From Pedobacter jeongneungensis (GTDB taxonomy: Bacteria; Bacteroidota; Bacteroidia; Sphingobacteriales; Sphingobacteriaceae), in NCBI RefSeq assembly GCF_000633455.1, contig NZ_AYMG01000020.1, positions 1-64,000 on the forward strand: a stretch of 64,000 nt of DNA, in the 5' to 3' direction. Positions 18,376 through 25,911 of the stretch are shown here, piece after piece. The notes under the pieces were generated by a model. The model was not told the origin of the DNA. It searched no databases and saw only the letters and a program-made list of their open reading frames with translations. Within the stretch, counting starts at the first letter, position 1. Every line of letters begins with the position of its first letter. Both the position numbers and the translations under genes were made by a program.

Positions 18376-18491
18376 GAACTGTTTTTGTTATATAAGCAAA
18401 TAAGGAGGGATATTGTTTGCTTTAAACTAAATCGATTAAGTATGATAATATAAGTTAATTGATTCACATCTTACAAGGCTGCGGTTCAATC

Positions 18492-18514
18492 GGTCTGGAT
18501 TAGAAATCCAGACC
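18492..18514. terminator. Hairpin after the SGNH hydrolase gene
   Basis: GGTCTGGATT-aga-AATCCAGACC is a perfect 10-base stem with a 3-base loop, six bases past the stop codon of the gene at 18520-19713. There is no strong T run on the minus strand, so termination may be imperfect. Confidence 0.55.
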
Positions 18515-18519
18515 AATAG

Positions 18520-19713
18520 TTAATTACTATTTACCAGGAAATAAGCAATGCGGCAGGTATATCCTGTAGATTTTGGATGATGATATTCGCTGGTGCGTAC
18601 GCTCAGTTTGTGTTCGCCACCACCTAACTGGTCGCCCAATAATAAATACCAGGGTAAATGCAAACTTGCGCTCCATTGGGTATACAGATCGATTGTTTTT
18701 TCTTCTCCGCCATCAATCCGGTAATGCAGCATACCTGCATCAGGACCTGATAAAATGGCAATACCCACAGCATTGCCCTTAAAAACTAAGTCGAAGCCAC
18801 TGTTTCGCGTACTGCTTTCCAGTACAGGTATATTTACAAAACCAGGTCTGGTTTCTAAACCATCGCTTGGTTTCCAGTTTTTGTTGATGCTAAAAGTATT
18901 GAGGTTTTCTGCAGAGTTAACATTTATATATTGACCTTTGGTATAGGCAAATTTATCGATGATTTTAGGCAGGCCAGCATTTGCTTTTCTATTGGTGTTT
19001 TTCTGATTTTCTTCCAGATAAGTTTTAATTGTATTAAAATAAAGCTGCTGACCAAAAGGTGCCGGATGGAGATCTTTAAAATCGGTAGCCCAGGTAAATT
19101 CTTTATTGGCAATACGTTTATCCACCTCTAAAGCCAGATTAATAAATGGCAAATGGTAATATTCGGCTAAATCGCTGTGTACTTTTACCTCAACTGGTGT
19201 TTTACCCTTGTCGAAATCATTGTTCTTATCTTCATCGGCAAAAGCCATCAATACGATATTGGTTTTCTGATTCTTGCTTAGCGTATGCCTGATAATACCC
19301 TCTAAAGCCCGGCGTTGTGTTTGTTCGGCGGTTTTGTTTACATGATCATTAACGGCCGATTCTACAAATAATAAATCTATTTTCCCACTGTCGAGTACAT
19401 CACGCTGCAAGCGGAAAGCATGTGGCAAACTGCCCAATGATGGGATGCCCGCATTAATGAACTTAAATTTGGTTTGCGGATAAGTTTTAGTCAAATAATT
19501 GCACACTAGTCCACGCCAGCCTTCCATATTAGTGATCGATCCACCTAAAAATGCGACCGTTAAAGGTTCGCTTTTTTCGAGTTTTTCGGCAAAAGTGGTA
19601 CTATAGCCATTAAAAGTAATAAATGAGGCAGATTGAAGTTTGTTTTGGGCAAAACTTTTAGAAATTAGTGCTGTTACCAGTAATGTGAAGCACAGAAAAG
19701 AGGTTAGTTTCAT
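18520..19713 (-). CDS. Secreted SGNH/GDSL-type hydrolase
   Basis: A 397-residue protein with a signal peptide (residues 1-22, ending KSFAQ). Block I is FLGGSITNMEGW, with the nucleophile serine about residue 57. Block III is VNDHVN and block V is DLHPAPFGQQ, giving the catalytic Asp and His. A second beta-rich domain (about residues 260-397) follows, as in carbohydrate esterases with an accessory module. Members of this group remove acetyl or acyl groups from polysaccharides in the periplasm. The exact substrate is unknown. It is a single gene with a long upstream gap. Confidence 0.85.
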   Translation of the reverse strand: MKLTSFLCFTLLVTALISKSFAQNKLQSASFITFNGYSTTFAEKLEKSEPLTVAFLGGSITNMEGWRGLVCNYLTKTYPQTKFKFINAGIPSLGSLPHAFRLQRDVLDSGKIDLLFVESAVNDHVNKTAEQTQRRALEGIIRHTLSKNQKTNIVLMAFADEDKNNDFDKGKTPVEVKVHSDLAEYYHLPFINLALEVDKRIANKEFTWATDFKDLHPAPFGQQLYFNTIKTYLEENQKNTNRKANAGLPKIIDKFAYTKGQYINVNSAENLNTFSINKNWKPSDGLETRPGFVNIPVLESSTRNSGFDLVFKGNAVGIAILSGPDAGMLHYRIDGGEEKTIDLYTQWSASLHLPWYLLLGDQLGGGEHKLSVRTSEYHHPKSTGYTCRIAYFLVNSN

Positions 19714-20315
19714 ATTGATCAGAATAAACCAAAAGTAGTAAAATTAACTTTGATCGGTACAGCTGGTAATAATTTTGGTTTTACTATGTAATTGTCCGTG
19801 GATTATCTGTATTTGGTTATCACCCTGATGGATAATTTATTGTATAATAATCGATAAAAATGGCGTATTCAGTTAATTATTTTCTGCCATCTGCTTAGTC
19901 TTGCCTCGGCTCGCCGCCGCCGAAGGGCTCTTTCTTTTTGGCATCAAAAAGAAACAAAAAATGCCGGCTGAAAATTTTTCTTTCAAAGCCAGTAGGGTGA
20001 CAGTGGCAGTGGAGCCCGAAAAATTTGTTAGGCCGGATTTAAGTAGAACGGAGATGTGGTGCTTTGGCTTAGCTGGAAGGGAAATGCATAGTTCATCAAA
20101 TTGCTCATTAATAAATAATTACAAAATAACGTCATGGTAGCGGAGTCGAAGGGTAATTAGTGGTATTAAAGGATTAGTAGAGCGGTTTAGTGCTGTAATC
20201 AAAATAAATAATTGATAGGGGAGCTTCAAATAAAAAACTTCAAACCATTAAAATTATTATTTTTTCATCCATTTGATTAGCTTAAACGTATGTAGGGATA
20301 AATCCTTAAATAAAA
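19714..20315. other. 602-base intergenic stretch with a dispersed repeat
   Basis: The segment near 19900-20000 (TTGCCTCGGCTCGCCGCCGC, then GGGCTCTTTCTTTTTGGCATC and an A-rich run) has the look of a widespread Bacteroidota intergenic repeat. It is GC-rich next to AT-rich. The 79-codon open frame across it starts with TTG and has no protein-like features, so it is not called as a gene. The final 100 bases hold the AT-rich promoter region of the peroxiredoxin gene. Confidence 0.5.
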
Positions 20316-20861
20316 ATGATGAAAACAAATATCGTAGCAGCTATGGTAGTTCTTTTAGGCCTGATCGGAATAGGAACTCATGCGCAGGAATCGAAACCTA
20401 AAGGTAAAAACCCACAGCTGGAAGTTGGGAGCAAAATCCCCGATTTTACCCTTAAAGATGATAATGGAAAAGATTTTAAAGTGAGTAACTACATTGGAAA
20501 GAAAAAGCTGGTGATCTATTTTTATCCAAAAGATGAAAGCAGTGTTTGTACCAAAGAGGCCTGCGCATTTAGAGATAGTTACGAGGAGTTTAAATCAACC
20601 GATGCGATGATTATCGGCATAAATTCTGGTACGGTGCAAAGCCATGCTGATTTTAAGAAACACCATAATCTGCCTTTTACACTATTGAGCGACCCAGATA
20701 ATAAAGTTTTAAAAATGTTTGGCGTTAAAGACGTGATGTTTTTAACCGGAAGAGAAACTTTTTTGATAGATCTGGATGGGAAAGTGGTGTTTAAATTTAA
20801 AGGAATGTTAAAAGGAGATGAGCATGCCAGCAGCGTTTTGGCTTTCCTGAAAAAGAAGTAA
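20316..20861 (+). CDS. Secreted peroxiredoxin, BCP/PrxQ type
   Basis: A 181-residue thiol peroxidase. An N-terminal hydrophobic segment (residues 5-23, ending GTHAQ) points to export, which is unusual for BCP proteins but common in Bacteroidota. The active-site motif YPKDESSVCTKEACAFRD has peroxidatic and resolving cysteines five residues apart, the PrxQ pattern. It reduces hydrogen peroxide and organic hydroperoxides, probably with thioredoxin-like partners in the periplasm. A clear terminator follows within 20 bases. Confidence 0.93.
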   Translation: MMKTNIVAAMVVLLGLIGIGTHAQESKPKGKNPQLEVGSKIPDFTLKDDNGKDFKVSNYIGKKKLVIYFYPKDESSVCTKEACAFRDSYEEFKSTDAMIIGINSGTVQSHADFKKHHNLPFTLLSDPDNKVLKMFGVKDVMFLTGRETFLIDLDGKVVFKFKGMLKGDEHASSVLAFLKKK

Positions 20862-21232
20862 TTTTTTCCGATTAATTTGAAGCCCGTCACTTTTGGCGGG
20901 CTTTTCTTTTTCTGAATTTTTTAATGATAAATGGGAGAGCAATTTGGTACTGCTATCATTGTTTCTCCCCGCTTTCCGTTTTGCTTCGCGCCCACTTCAT
21001 CCGATAGCTATCGGATCAGGCTAGGTGGCCCAGCCTGTCATACGATTATAGGTTGGGTGTTTAAGCATGAGTGAGATGTTTTTTGGGCGAATTATATATT
21101 TATGCAGCAACCTTTATTCAATAAACCCGGTAGTAGCGGTTCCGGTTCTTCATCGGAATTAGCGAATAACGGGACTACAGTTACCGAAGTACTACTAAAC
21201 ACTCATTTCCAAAAAATAGAAAGAATATGAAA
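20862..21232. other. Intergenic stretch with 18-base palindrome and a possible 42-codon frame
   Basis: After the terminator there is a perfect 18-base palindrome ATCCGATAGCTATCGGAT at 20999-21016, a motif partly repeated near 30778. A short open frame ATG 21102 to TGA 21230 would give 42 residues (MQQPLFNKPGSSGSGSSSEL and so on). It has a Ser/Gly-rich centre and ends two bases before the converging transporter gene. Coding is possible but not supported by any known family. Confidence 0.35.
20881..20911 (+). terminator. Rho-independent terminator of the peroxiredoxin gene
   Basis: Stem AGCCCG at 20881-20886 pairs with CGGGCT at 20897-20902, followed by TTTCTTTTT. It lies 20 bases after the stop codon. 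Confidence 0.85.
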
Positions 21233-22354
21233 TTAGCTCGTTGCCAATTTTTTCTTTCTCCTAAACCTTTTCATCTGTCCCATGTGTTCTGTGGGTATAT
21301 TATCGCCCAGCAATTTACCCCAGGGTTTAAGGCCATCTATCCGGTCGAAAATGATTTTCAATACCGCAATAAAAGGGATGGATAGGAACATACCCGGTAT
21401 GCCCCAAAGTGCAGCACCCATTAATACAATTACGATAGAAATTAAGGCGTTAATCTGCACCTTGCTCGAAACAATACGCGGTACAAGGATGTTATTGTCG
21501 ATAAACTGGATTAAAGCGTATGCTGCTATAATTAATAATTGAGTCGTAAAGCCATCTTTGGTTAGGGTGGCCATTAATACCGGCAATGCAATGGCAATAA
21601 TACCTCCAATATAAGGGAGCAGGTTTAATATGGCACCGATAACGCCAATTAGAATTGCATTTTGTACACCGAGAATTAATAAGGCAGCAGAGTTCATTAC
21701 CGCCACGATAGAGGTTTCGATCAATAAACCAATGATATAACTTTGGATGGCCGCTTTCGTTTCGCCCAGAATCTCTGCAACTTTTTGTTTGTTTTCTTCT
21801 GAAAATACTTCGTAAATGAAATTAAGGATCAGCGTTTTATATAACAAAATTAAAAAGGTATATACCGGAATCAGGAAAACCACACTTAAAACACCCATCA
21901 AACCACTAAGTGTTTGACCGATCAGGGCTTTACTGCCATTTGCGGCATCATTAACCATTTGCATCTGCTTTTGTGTAGAAATACCAAAGGTGCCTTGTAA
22001 CCAGCTTCTGATCTGTTCGAGCAACTGCGATAATTTCTGTTTAATGCTATCCAGGTCATCAAAAAAGTGGGCAACCTGTGAAGATAAAAAATAAAGTATT
22101 GCTACCACAACCAGTAAGCCAATGAGCATGGAAAGGATGATACTTAATATTTTCGGCATTTTTCTTTCGAAACGGTTGGTAAGCGGATTGAGCAAAATGG
22201 CAATTAAGGCAGCAAATGCTAATGGTACCAGGATGTCTCTCAATACGCTCATCATAAATACGATAATTACCAATCCTAAAAGGATTACAGGCGCTTTGAT
22301 GTAAAATGGGTAGGTTTTATTCATGTTTTGTAGGTTCATCCGTTCAACAACCAT
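21233..22354 (-). CDS. AI-2E family transporter (TqsA-like permease)
   Basis: A 373-residue membrane protein with about seven to eight helices. It has the family layout: two N-terminal helix pairs (VILLGLVIIVFMMSV, LAFAALIAILLNPL), a cytoplasmic amphipathic segment, and a glycine-rich C-terminal helix set (LLPYIGGIIAIALPV, GIPGMFLSIPF). Homologues include autoinducer-2 exporters and Na+(Li+)/H+ antiporters, and the true substrate varies. The gene is single and convergent with the peroxiredoxin unit. Confidence 0.9.
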   Translation of the reverse strand: MVVERMNLQNMNKTYPFYIKAPVILLGLVIIVFMMSVLRDILVPLAFAALIAILLNPLTNRFERKMPKILSIILSMLIGLLVVVAILYFLSSQVAHFFDDLDSIKQKLSQLLEQIRSWLQGTFGISTQKQMQMVNDAANGSKALIGQTLSGLMGVLSVVFLIPVYTFLILLYKTLILNFIYEVFSEENKQKVAEILGETKAAIQSYIIGLLIETSIVAVMNSAALLILGVQNAILIGVIGAILNLLPYIGGIIAIALPVLMATLTKDGFTTQLLIIAAYALIQFIDNNILVPRIVSSKVQINALISIVIVLMGAALWGIPGMFLSIPFIAVLKIIFDRIDGLKPWGKLLGDNIPTEHMGQMKRFRRKKKLATS

Positions 22355-22509
22355 AATGTAACAAAATTGTTTTAAAGTTTTAACATCTTTTAAGAGCGCT
22401 TGGTAAGGCCTGTATGATGTTTTTTATTTTACTCCATTGAAATGGCAAAAAATGAAGAGTTATTTTATAAATTTAGCATCATATTGCCACACTATATTTT
22501 AATTTACCA

Positions 22510-23328
22510 ATGAAGAACCGATTTTTAATTACCCTCTGTTTATTTTTATTTACAAAGATCGTTTATGCTGCCGAAGTAGATACTGCTTTAACCTTTAGTA
22601 AATCGATGAAAAAAAACATTAAAGCAGTGGTAATTAAACCCGATAGTTATAAAACAGGAAAAACTTTTCCGGTAATGTATCTGCTTCATGGTGCTGGAGG
22701 CAGCTATGCCGAATGGGTTAAAAAAGTACCGGAAATCAAAAACCTGGCAGACCAGTACCAGTTCATTATCGTATGCCCTGATGGGAATGTAACCAGCTGG
22801 TATTTTGATAGTCCGGTAGATCCCGAATGGAAGTACGAAACCTATGTTGCCAAAGAACTGGTGGCCTATATAGATGAACATTATAAAACCATTGCGGAGA
22901 AAAGGGGAAGGGCCATAACAGGTTTAAGTATGGGTGGACATGGAGCACTTTATTTAGCTTTTAAACATCAGGATGTTTATGGCGCTGCAGGCAGTATGAG
23001 CGGCGGGGTGGATATTAAACCTTTTCCGAATGGGTGGAATATTCCGAAAAGATTAGGGCCTGAGGATGAATTTCCTGAGCGCTGGAAACAGCACAGTGTA
23101 ATTGATCTGATATATCTGATTAAACCTAAATCGCTGGCTATTACCATTGATTGTGGCACAGAAGACTTTTTCTATAAAGTTAATATGCGTTTGCATGATG
23201 AGCTGTTATATAATAATATTCCTCACGATTTTACGACAAGACCTGGCGTACACAATTGGGAATATTGGGCAAACGCTATCAAATTTCAGAGTGTGTTTAT
23301 GAATAATTTCTTTGGACAAAAACCTTAA
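22510..23328 (+). CDS. Secreted alpha/beta-hydrolase esterase (esterase D / FrmB-like)
   Basis: A 272-residue protein with a signal peptide (residues 1-20, ending VYAAE). The oxyanion region is MYLLHGAGGSYAEW, the nucleophile elbow GLSMGGHGA has serine about residue 141, and the late motif GVHNWEYW holds the histidine. This places it in the esterase D superfamily, which acts on small carboxylic esters such as acetyl- or feruloyl-carbohydrate esters. It overlaps the converging response regulator by four bases. The substrate is unknown. Confidence 0.9.
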   Translation: MKNRFLITLCLFLFTKIVYAAEVDTALTFSKSMKKNIKAVVIKPDSYKTGKTFPVMYLLHGAGGSYAEWVKKVPEIKNLADQYQFIIVCPDGNVTSWYFDSPVDPEWKYETYVAKELVAYIDEHYKTIAEKRGRAITGLSMGGHGALYLAFKHQDVYGAAGSMSGGVDIKPFPNGWNIPKRLGPEDEFPERWKQHSVIDLIYLIKPKSLAITIDCGTEDFFYKVNMRLHDELLYNNIPHDFTTRPGVHNWEYWANAIKFQSVFMNNFFGQKP

Positions 23329-23687
23329 GCCACCAGTTGGGCGCCCACCTTATTGATCAGGTTATTGATATCGAATGGTTTGGCAATAAAATCATTTGGG
23401 TGACAAGTGTGATTGTTCATGTCGCCAAGGGTATGACTGGCTGAGATCATAATCACGGGGATATGATCAGTCGATTTATCTTTTTTGAGCAGGTTACAAA
23501 GGTCTCGGCCATCTAGAACACCCAACATTACGTCGAGTAAAATTAAATCTGGTTTAAAATCTGTAATTCGTTGATTCAGTTTACTGGCATCCCATAGTCC
23601 ATTTACCTGGTACCCTTCTAAACCTAAAATCAGTTCTATAACTTCTAATATCTCCTTATTATCATCAACCACCAATATCTTTTTCAT
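23325..23687 (-). CDS. Single-domain response regulator (CheY-like)
   Basis: A 120-residue stand-alone receiver domain. The acidic pair is VDDNKE (residues 7-8), the phospho-acceptor is in LILLDVMLG (about Asp52), and the conserved Lys is in FIAKPFD. No output domain is present, so it must act through protein contacts, for example with a hybrid kinase encoded elsewhere. Its 308-base upstream gap holds a hairpin, GCCC-tgc-GGGC within longer AT arms (23796-23831). Confidence 0.93.
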   Translation of the reverse strand: MKKILVVDDNKEILEVIELILGLEGYQVNGLWDASKLNQRITDFKPDLILLDVMLGVLDGRDLCNLLKKDKSTDHIPVIMISASHTLGDMNNHTCHPNDFIAKPFDINNLINKVGAQLVA

Positions 23688-23995
23688 TTCCTTATCCTCT
23701 AATTTAGATTAACATATTGTAAATAAATACGTTCTGTATAATTAACAAAGGCATTAACTAAAAGTTTCAGTATTTTAATAATCGTTCACAACCAGATGAT
23801 TTGAATGCCCTGCGGGCACTATTTAAATCATATCAGCCTGTTGTCGTTAGAATTATACATGTTGAATTTAAATTAATACATGATTTCAGTCTAAAAATTA
23901 ACTTTTAGATTACATGAAAAATAAATCGTTACCATATTTTTGACCGTTCTCGAAATGTTATTCATAAAACAGGAAACGAAGATTTAAAACCAAAA
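23688..23995. other. 308-base intergenic stretch with a hairpin
   Basis: The main structure is ATGATTTGAAT-GCCC-tgc-GGGC-act-ATTTAAATCAT at 23796-23831, an 11-base outer stem with one G-U pair and a 4-base inner stem. It lies between the divergent response regulator and the small gene at 23996. No gene or clear promoter motif is seen otherwise. Confidence 0.45.
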
Positions 23996-24250
23996 ATGAA
24001 ATACTTAGTCAAAGAAATCAGTGAAGGAAACTGCGATATCACTTTATTGCCGGAAAACCTGAATGACAGAAATCTTTTAGCCGAAACTACAAAAAGCGTT
24101 CAGCAGAATTATCAGGAAACTATCCAGGCGCATTACGAACATGCATTGAAAAATGAAGTTCATGGAAATGCTGCATTTGTTTCCCTAAACAATGAGGAAA
24201 GCAATTATCCGAAAAGAGTAAATGTAAATTACCAGATTATCCTAAGCTAA
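23996..24250 (+). CDS. Hypothetical 84-residue protein
   Basis: A small, soluble, charged protein (MKYLVKEISEGNCDITLLPE and onward) with no signal peptide, membrane segment or recognised motif. Predicted structure is mostly helical in residues 25-60. It has its own terminator immediately after, and a long upstream gap, which supports its being a real single-gene unit. Function unknown. Confidence 0.6.
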   Translation: MKYLVKEISEGNCDITLLPENLNDRNLLAETTKSVQQNYQETIQAHYEHALKNEVHGNAAFVSLNNEESNYPKRVNVNYQIILS

Positions 24251-24269
24251 ATAGGTGTTTTTTCTGGGC

Positions 24270-24303
24270 AAGGCTTTCTTTATGGCAAAGAAAGCCTTTT
24301 TTG
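24270..24303. terminator. Terminator between convergent genes
   Basis: AAGGCTTTCTTT-atggc-AAAGAAAGCCTT, a perfect 12-base stem at 24270-24298, is followed by TTTTGTTTT. It serves the 84-residue gene on the plus strand. Confidence 0.88.
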
Positions 24304-24313
24304 TTTTATGCCA

Positions 24314-24823
24314 TTACTGTGCGAAACCATCAGGTTCGAAATCGAGCGCTATCGAATTCATGCAATAACGTTTATGTGTTGGAGCAGGCCCATCATCGAA
24401 AATATGTCCCAGGTGCGAATTACAGCGTCCACATTCTACTTCTATGCGTTCCATGCCTAAACTGTTATCTTCTTTGTAAATGGTGCTTCCCTTGCGGATC
24501 GTTTCGAAAAAGCTTGGCCAGCCGCATTCGCTGGCAAACTTAGCGTCCGATTTAAATAAGGCATTGCCACAAACGGCGCAATAATAGGTTCCTTTTTGGT
24601 TGGCGTTCCATAATTTTCCTGTAAATGCCCTTTCCGTATTTGCTTCGCGCGCAACTGCATATAAAGCCGGCGATAAAATCTTTTTCCATTCCGAATTTTT
24701 AACATTTAGTTTTTTGGTATCTGTTCGGGAGTAATATGGATTTTTTATCAGTGTTTTACTTTCCTGACTGTTGGCATTAAAACCAAAACTTAACAGGAAT
24801 GATAGTGCAATTAATATTTTCAT
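24314..24823 (-). CDS. msrB: Secreted peptide-methionine (R)-S-oxide reductase MsrB
   Basis: The start at 24823 (MKILIALSFLLSFGFN) is preferred because it begins a clean signal peptide ending ANSQ; an upstream ATG adds 14 unlikely residues. The mature protein shows zinc-binding CxxC pairs (YYCAVCGNALF and CGRCNSHLGH), the CGWPSF motif and the catalytic cysteine in KRYCMNSIALDF. It reduces methionine-R-sulfoxide in exported proteins. No msrA neighbour is present. It faces the terminator at 24270. Confidence 0.95.
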   Translation of the reverse strand: MKILIALSFLLSFGFNANSQESKTLIKNPYYSRTDTKKLNVKNSEWKKILSPALYAVAREANTERAFTGKLWNANQKGTYYCAVCGNALFKSDAKFASECGWPSFFETIRKGSTIYKEDNSLGMERIEVECGRCNSHLGHIFDDGPAPTHKRYCMNSIALDFEPDGFAQ

Positions 24824-24934
24824 TGTATGTGTTTTTATATGTAAATAAACGAATAACAAGTCCAAATGGATTTAGTTGTTTGAGAGTCCGGAGTCTTTAG
24901 TCTGAAGTCAATTATTCTTAAAAAATTTTTTCGA

Positions 24935-25028
24935 ACAATAACCGATGAGCAATGATCAGTTACCAATAGCCAATGAACCATTGTCTAATAAACCACTGAA
25001 CCAGTGGCTAATGAACTATTGAACCAAC
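24935..25028. repeat. AT-rich degenerate repeat built on CAATGAAC / CTAATGAAC
   Basis: About 90 bases made of loosely repeated units such as CCAATGAACC, CTAATAAACC and CTAATGAACT, ending at the stop of the GntR gene. A similar block occurs at 39240-39390 beyond the last gene of the sialic acid locus. Confidence 0.6.
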
Positions 25029-25733
25029 CTATTCTTCTGCAAACAAACGGTTAAAATGATTTTCCAGGTGGTTTCTCATCGCATTGCGGAAAAGTTCAGG
25101 TGATCCGTTTTCCAAAATATCAACCAGGCCTTTGTGGGATACAAATTTATGCAGCTGTCCCTGTTTTTTAAGCAGGCCGCTATTGTGCACAAAATCAAAT
25201 ATCGGCAATAGCATGCTCTGGAATTTTCTTAGGGTTTCATTTCCCGTAATATCGTAGAGTTTTCCATGGAAAGCAATCTCGTGTTCGATATTAAAAAGGT
25301 GATCCTGCGAAGCTTCGGGTTCATTGTTAACAATGGTCCTCAGTTCTTTAAGGTCCTCATCTGTAATGCGCTGAAAAAGAAAATCGGCCATTCCGATTTC
25401 GAGCACCAACCTGATCTCAAAAATTTCTTTGAGGGTTCCCTGATCTAAAATATGTGGATTCATACTTTTAGAAAGGATGCCAAATAAATCTGGACTGGTG
25501 ATTACTGCTCCTTTTTTCTTTTTCGATTCGATTAACCCCATCATCCGTAATCTCAACATGGCCTCACGTACAACGGTTCTGCTTACGCCAAGGGCTGCAC
25601 ACAGTTCAAGCTCGGTAGGGATGCTGTCTCCAACCTTCAGCTTCCGCTCCTGTAAAAGCTGAACAAGCTTATCTTCTACACGATCTACCAACGAACTGGT
25701 ATCCACTTGTTTAAAATTACTGATGCTTTCCAT
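25029..25733 (-). CDS. GntR/FadR-family regulator of the sialic acid locus
   Basis: The start at 25733 (MESISNFKQVDTSS) is chosen because the family begins at this point; the open frame upstream lacks protein-like character and overlaps the operator region. The 234-residue protein has an N-terminal winged helix (GDSIPTELELCAALGVSRTVVREAMLRL) and a C-terminal all-helical FadR-type ligand domain (EIRLVLEIGMADFL, EIAFHGKLYDITGN, with likely metal-binding Asp/His). It is divergent from SusC. It probably represses the locus until a sialic acid breakdown product binds. The partial palindrome just upstream of its start suggests autoregulation. Confidence 0.92.
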   Translation of the reverse strand: MESISNFKQVDTSSLVDRVEDKLVQLLQERKLKVGDSIPTELELCAALGVSRTVVREAMLRLRMMGLIESKKKKGAVITSPDLFGILSKSMNPHILDQGTLKEIFEIRLVLEIGMADFLFQRITDEDLKELRTIVNNEPEASQDHLFNIEHEIAFHGKLYDITGNETLRKFQSMLLPIFDFVHNSGLLKKQGQLHKFVSHKGLVDILENGSPELFRNAMRNHLENHFNRLFAEE

Positions 25734-25752
25734 TATTATGTATAATTTATTT
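25734..25752. promoter_or_regulatory. Candidate half-operator at the GntR gene start
   Basis: TATTATGTATAA at about 25734-25746 matches the first 12 bases of the perfect palindrome at 25873-25891. It sits directly upstream of the regulator start codon. Confidence 0.5.
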
Positions 25753-25872
25753 TTCTGTTGAAATCTGGCTTTAAATAGGTTTCTGAGCAAATATAAAGTT
25801 AAGCAACTAAATTTTTGTAGAAATTTAATCGAAACCACTTGCAAATAAATAAAATAAATCGGTACTTAGTAT

Positions 25873-25891
25873 TATTATGTATAACATAATA
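25873..25891. promoter_or_regulatory. Candidate GntR operator in the susC promoter
   Basis: TATTATGT-ata-ACATAATA is a perfect inverted repeat with 8-base arms and a 3-base spacer. The core GT-ata-AC fits the GT-N-AC pattern of FadR-type GntR sites. It lies 21 bases before the SusC start codon, where a bound repressor would block transcription. Confidence 0.65.
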
Positions 25892-25911
25892 CAAATTGAT
25901 ATAACCAAATT

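Noticed and set aside
19901..20140. 79-codon TTG frame LPRLAAAEGLFLFGIKK
   Set aside because: It lies on a dispersed GC-rich repeat, begins with TTG, and has no protein-like composition after residue 25.
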